DNA of 7,503 bases, from NCBI GenBank assembly GCA_964541695.1, contig CAZIRB010000106.1, positions 1 through 7,503 of the forward strand, given 5' to 3'. A program made the position numbers and the translations under genes. Positions 5,996 to 7,503 of this stretch are shown here, piece by piece (the stretch's first letter is position 1; each line of letters begins with the position of its first letter). The notes beneath the pieces were generated by a model that did no database searches, was not told the DNA's origin, and saw nothing but the letters and a program-made list of their open reading frames with translations. Origin of the DNA: CAZKGE01 sp964541695 (GTDB taxonomy: Bacteria; Bacillota; Clostridia; Christensenellales; CAG-138).

Positions 5996-6532
5996 TCAGA
6001 ACGACGGCGGCGTGCTGACCCAGAGCACGCGCGCCTCGGTCTTGCCGGTGTTGAGCAGGCTGTGCACGCTGTGCGGCCGGAAATAGAAGCCGTCGCCCTT
6101 CTTGGCGCGGTACCGGCGGTCGCCCAATAGCAGCGCGACGGAGCCGGCGAGCACGTAGCAGAACTCCTCGCCTTCGTGCGGGTCGTCCGGCGCGGTCGCG
6201 GTATCGGCGGGCAGCGCGACCAGTATGGGCTCGAGCGCGTTGCGCTGCGCGTCCGCCACGAGCCAGCGCACACTGACGCCGTTCTCCTCGACGCTGACGC
6301 ACATGTCGTCCGCGCGGTAGACCACGGTCTCGGGCTTCTGCTCGTTGAAGAACGAGCCCACGTCGGTGCCGAGCGCCGTGAGGATGTCCACAAGCGTCGC
6401 AATCGACGGGGACGTGAGGTCGCGCTCGAGCTGGGAGATGAAGCCCTTGCTCAGCTCCGTGCGCGCGGCCAGCTCCTCCTGCGTCAGGCCAAGCTGGAGC
6501 CGCAGCCGTTTGATCTTCGCGCCGATCCGCAC
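5996..6532 (-). CDS. XRE-family HTH regulator with C-terminal cupin domain (PuuR-like)
   Basis: A 178-residue two-domain transcription regulator, first gene of the pot operon and its likely controller. Residues 3-62 form an XRE helix-turn-helix (IGAKIKRLR, LTQEELA, then LSKGFISQLERD with the recognition helix). Residues 101-172 form a cupin_2 barrel with H119xxxE123 and the second motif GDGFYFRPHSVHSLLN (146-161). That leaves several His/Glu side chains for a possible metal or small ligand. This architecture is shared by PuuR and by regulators next to potABCD in Firmicutes. The GTG at 6530-6532 is preferred over the TTG at 6541: AGAAAGGG (6542-6549) sits 9 nt from the GTG but touches the TTG, and family members start just before the IG. 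Direct control of the operon, including itself, is inferred from position and from the repeats in its promoter. The effector is not known from sequence. Confidence 0.92.
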   Translation of the reverse strand: MRIGAKIKRLRLQLGLTQEELAARTELSKGFISQLERDLTSPSIATLVDILTALGTDVGSFFNEQKPETVVYRADDMCVSVEENGVSVRWLVADAQRNALEPILVALPADTATAPDDPHEGEEFCYVLAGSVALLLGDRRYRAKKGDGFYFRPHSVHSLLNTGKTEARVLWVSTPPSF

Positions 6533-6541
6533 CCGCGTCAA

Positions 6542-6549
6542 CCCTTTCT
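6542..6549 (-). promoter_or_regulatory. Ribosome binding site deciding the regulator start
   Basis: AGAAAGGG on the minus strand, a moderate match. It is 9 nt from the GTG at 6532 and 0 nt from the TTG at 6541, so it supports the GTG. Confidence 0.6.
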
Positions 6550-6577
6550 AAACAAATAGTTTACGAAGACTAAACAA
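6548..6577 (-). promoter_or_regulatory. Candidate operator of the pot operon regulator
   Basis: On the plus strand CTAAACAA occurs at 6548-6555 and 6570-6577, a 22-bp step (about two helical turns). An inverted half-site AGTTTA (6558-6563) lies between them, so alternate pairs form palindromes such as TAAAC..GTTTA. The cluster lies just downstream of the -10 box, over the start of transcription and the RBS, where a bound repressor would block expression. Protein identity is inferred from the neighbouring XRE gene. Confidence 0.45.
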
Positions 6578-6578
6578 C

Positions 6579-6607
6579 ATTAAAGCAAATCCGCGGACGA
6601 ATGTCAA
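6579..6607 (-). promoter_or_regulatory. Promoter of the regulator-potABCD operon
   Basis: Minus strand TTGACA (6602-6607, full consensus) and TTTAAT (6579-6584) with a 17-nt spacer, preceded by an A-tract (AAAAAA near 6612-6617) like an UP element. No other promoter or terminator is seen within the operon, so all five genes should be cotranscribed. Confidence 0.85.
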
Positions 6608-6836
6608 CATTCTTTTTTCGTCGGCAGCATCCGCCAAACACGCGGAAAACGCCGGCGGATCGCGTCGGCTTGCAGCGACGCCGCGGCGCGGTTTTTCGCT
6701 CTTAATTTCTGTCGAAACGGCCGGTTCAAGACAGCGCGAAAATTTAACAAATCCGTAGTTATTTGGCAATAAATTGGGGATCATGGGGAGAAAATCCACA
6801 AAATGTTAAGGTTAATTGAACATTCAGTACCACATA
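6608..6836. other. Divergent intergenic region between the pot regulator and the Cys protein
   Basis: No gene is supported. The left half (about 6625-6700) is GC-rich, with ATCCGCC/GGCGGAT arms and a GCGTCG/CGACGC inverted repeat that resembles no recognised riboswitch. The right half is AT-rich. An 83-codon minus-strand frame crosses it but has no RBS and contains the operon promoter, so it was not called. Confidence 0.5.
6741..6769 (-). promoter_or_regulatory. Possible second, distal promoter toward the pot operon
   Basis: Minus strand TTGCCA (6764-6769), 17 nt, TAAATT (6741-6746). The spacing is right but both boxes are imperfect and the region is AT-rich, so chance is a fair explanation. 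Confidence 0.22.
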
Positions 6837-6866
6837 TTGATTTTATCCGCGGCGGCGTGATATAAA
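6837..6866 (+). promoter_or_regulatory. Promoter of the small Cys protein gene
   Basis: TTGATT (6837-6842), 18 nt, TATAAA (6861-6866). The start codon is 44 nt after the -10 box. It is a good -10 box with a moderate -35. Confidence 0.65.
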
Positions 6867-6910
6867 AAGAGTGTCAAGAGCAATTGGCCAAAGAGAAGGA
6901 GAGAAGCGAA

Positions 6911-7156
6911 ATGGAACTTGCAATCAACCGGAAGAATGGAACGTGGATTTCGTCGCTGCTGGACCGGGAAACGGAGATTGCCGAGGAAGAGACCGCTGGC
7001 TGCGAGCATTTCGCCTACAGACGGACGCTGCTGTTCTACACGGAGGAAACCTGCCGTTTCTGCCGTTACGCAAGGATGGTCAAGCCCTCGGACGGCGGCA
7101 AGCCGGACTACGTCTGCGCCTGCGCGGCGCACCTGGCCGGCAAGAACGTCGGCTGA
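6911..7156 (+). CDS. Small cysteine-rich protein, zinc-ribbon-like, unknown function
   Basis: An 81-residue protein that I do not recognise. It has a charged N-terminal half (DRETEIAEEE at 18-27) and six residues that could bind metal: Cys31 and His33, a CRFC knuckle (48-51), and CACAAH (Cys69, Cys71, His74). The CxxC...CxCxxH order suggests a small zinc or iron site, though spacing does not match a zinc ribbon I can name. There is no signal peptide or membrane segment, so it is probably cytoplasmic. The ATG at 6911 has AAGGAG with its GGAG core 9 nt upstream; an earlier in-frame TTG at 6884 lacks an RBS. A good promoter, a clear RBS and a very strong terminator show it is a real one-gene unit. 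It is divergent from the pot operon; a functional link is not shown. Confidence 0.82.
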   Translation: MELAINRKNGTWISSLLDRETEIAEEETAGCEHFAYRRTLLFYTEETCRFCRYARMVKPSDGGKPDYVCACAAHLAGKNVG

Positions 7157-7185
7157 AGCTAGACCCTCGCGCCAATCAAGAATCC

Positions 7186-7216
7186 GGCGCGGCCGCGGAT
7201 GCGGCCGCGCCTTTTT
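7186..7216 (+). terminator. Strong rho-independent terminator after the Cys protein gene
   Basis: An 11-bp stem, GGCGCGGCCGC (7186-7196) with GCGGCCGCGCC (7201-7211), closes a GGAT loop and is followed directly by TTTTT (7212-7216). It lies 29 nt after the stop. Confidence 0.95.
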
Positions 7217-7449
7217 CTATGCGAAATTTGTCCGATTGTGCGGGTGTGATGGCTCGTTTTGGAGGGATGTGCGGAGCCGGTTCCTGGTGAAGTTCGGCGA
7301 TAAGCGTTTTGGATGCGTCCGCGTCGGTGATCCGGCAACCGCGCGCGGATGGACCGCGCTATCTGAATTTGATCTGCACGGTGTTCGTGCCGCCGCTGCC
7401 CGCGTGTGTGCGGGCCGCGCCGTCCTGCGATGGAACGGTGCGGGCCAAC
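7217..7449. other. Unassigned region at the right end
   Basis: No gene is clearly supported. A minus-strand frame entering from the right edge stays open to a stop at 7359 and ends in TNTVQIKFR, which has plausible coding-like codons only in its last part. It could be a small gene or a frameshifted tail of the gene ending at 7450. No promoter or terminator was seen. Confidence 0.4.
7315..7331. repeat. 17-nt direct repeat, left copy
   Basis: GCGTCCGCGTCGGTGAT here is identical to 7487-7503, 172 bp away. The right copy ends exactly at the window edge, so the repeat may be longer. Bases to its left differ between the copies. Confidence 0.6.
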
Positions 7450-7503
7450 CTATTCCCCGGCAAAATCCTGCGCCAAGCGCCGCAGCGCGTCCGCGTCGGT
7501 GAT
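7450..7503 (-). CDS. C-terminal tip of an unidentified minus-strand gene (runs off the right edge)
   Basis: The last 17 codons of a possible gene ending in ITDADALRRLAQDFAGE and a TAG at 7450-7452. Codon third positions are strongly G/C, as in the other genes here, and the peptide reads like an amphipathic C-terminal helix. It is too short to identify. If real, it is convergent with the small Cys protein gene. Against it: a second frame is also open through the same bases, and no terminator follows the stop. Confidence 0.4.
   Translation of the reverse strand: MTDADALRRLAQDFAGE
7487..7503. repeat. 17-nt direct repeat, right copy (may continue past the edge)
   Basis: Identical to 7315-7331. 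On the minus strand both copies could encode ITDAD; here that peptide belongs to the partial gene, while at 7331 it is in a short frame with no gene support. Confidence 0.6.

Noticed and set aside
5968..6402. Upstream extension of the potA frame to a 601-residue protein
   Set aside because: The added part is Arg/Ser/Thr-rich, overlaps the regulator gene out of frame, and potA has a good RBS at its own ATG.
6533..6541. TTG at 6541 as the regulator start
   Set aside because: Its RBS would touch the start codon; the GTG three codons later has 9-nt spacing and fits the family N-terminus.
6918..7502. 194-codon plus-strand frame over the Cys protein and right end
   Set aside because: It is out of frame with the well-supported 81-residue gene and runs through a strong terminator.

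Overview
The window looks like a metagenome or draft scaffold from a GC-rich Gram-positive anaerobe, probably a Clostridia-type gut Firmicute. The evidence is: strong AGGAGG-type ribosome binding sites; sigma-A-type promoters with 17-18 nt spacers; a regulator-potABCD gene order typical of Firmicutes; a PfkA N-terminus very close in sequence to the Bacillus enzyme; and a PotD lipoprotein signal. A run of exactly 100 N inside potB marks an assembly gap. No taxonomic marker gene is present, so this placement is inference.

Layout from left to right. (1) Bases 1-306, minus strand: the N-terminal 102 codons of 6-phosphofructokinase (pfkA), running off the left edge, with a good RBS and promoter (344-372). 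(2) Bases 424-957: two tandem, near-identical, non-coding units of about 267 bp, each full of palindromes. They sit between the divergent promoters of pfkA and the next gene. (3) Bases 1200-1964, plus strand: a serine hydrolase of the class A beta-lactamase fold with its own promoter and terminator. (4) Bases 2113-6532, minus strand: a five-gene polyamine uptake operon in the order XRE-cupin regulator, potA (ATPase), potB and potC (permeases), potD (binding lipoprotein), with a consensus-like promoter at 6579-6607 and a strong terminator at 2056-2089. (5) Bases 6911-7156, plus strand: an 81-residue protein with a zinc-ribbon-like Cys/His pattern, divergent from the regulator, with its own promoter and a very strong terminator. 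(6) Bases 7217-7503: mostly unassigned, with what seems to be the C-terminal tip of a minus-strand gene at the right edge and a 17-nt direct repeat.

How the genes work together: PotD captures a polyamine outside the membrane, PotB and PotC form the channel and PotA powers it. The upstream regulator, an HTH plus cupin protein, probably senses the ligand or a related metabolite and controls the operon through repeated CTAAAC/GTTTAG half-sites just downstream of the -10 box. PfkA, the serine hydrolase and the small Cys protein have no evident link to polyamine transport.

Most of the window is ordinary. The items most worth a second look are the tandem structured repeat pair, the duplicated C-terminal TOBE-like domain of PotA, a beta-lactamase-fold protein without a secretion signal or a recognisable ExxLN motif, and the small Cys protein. 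I do not see a convincing new multi-gene system.
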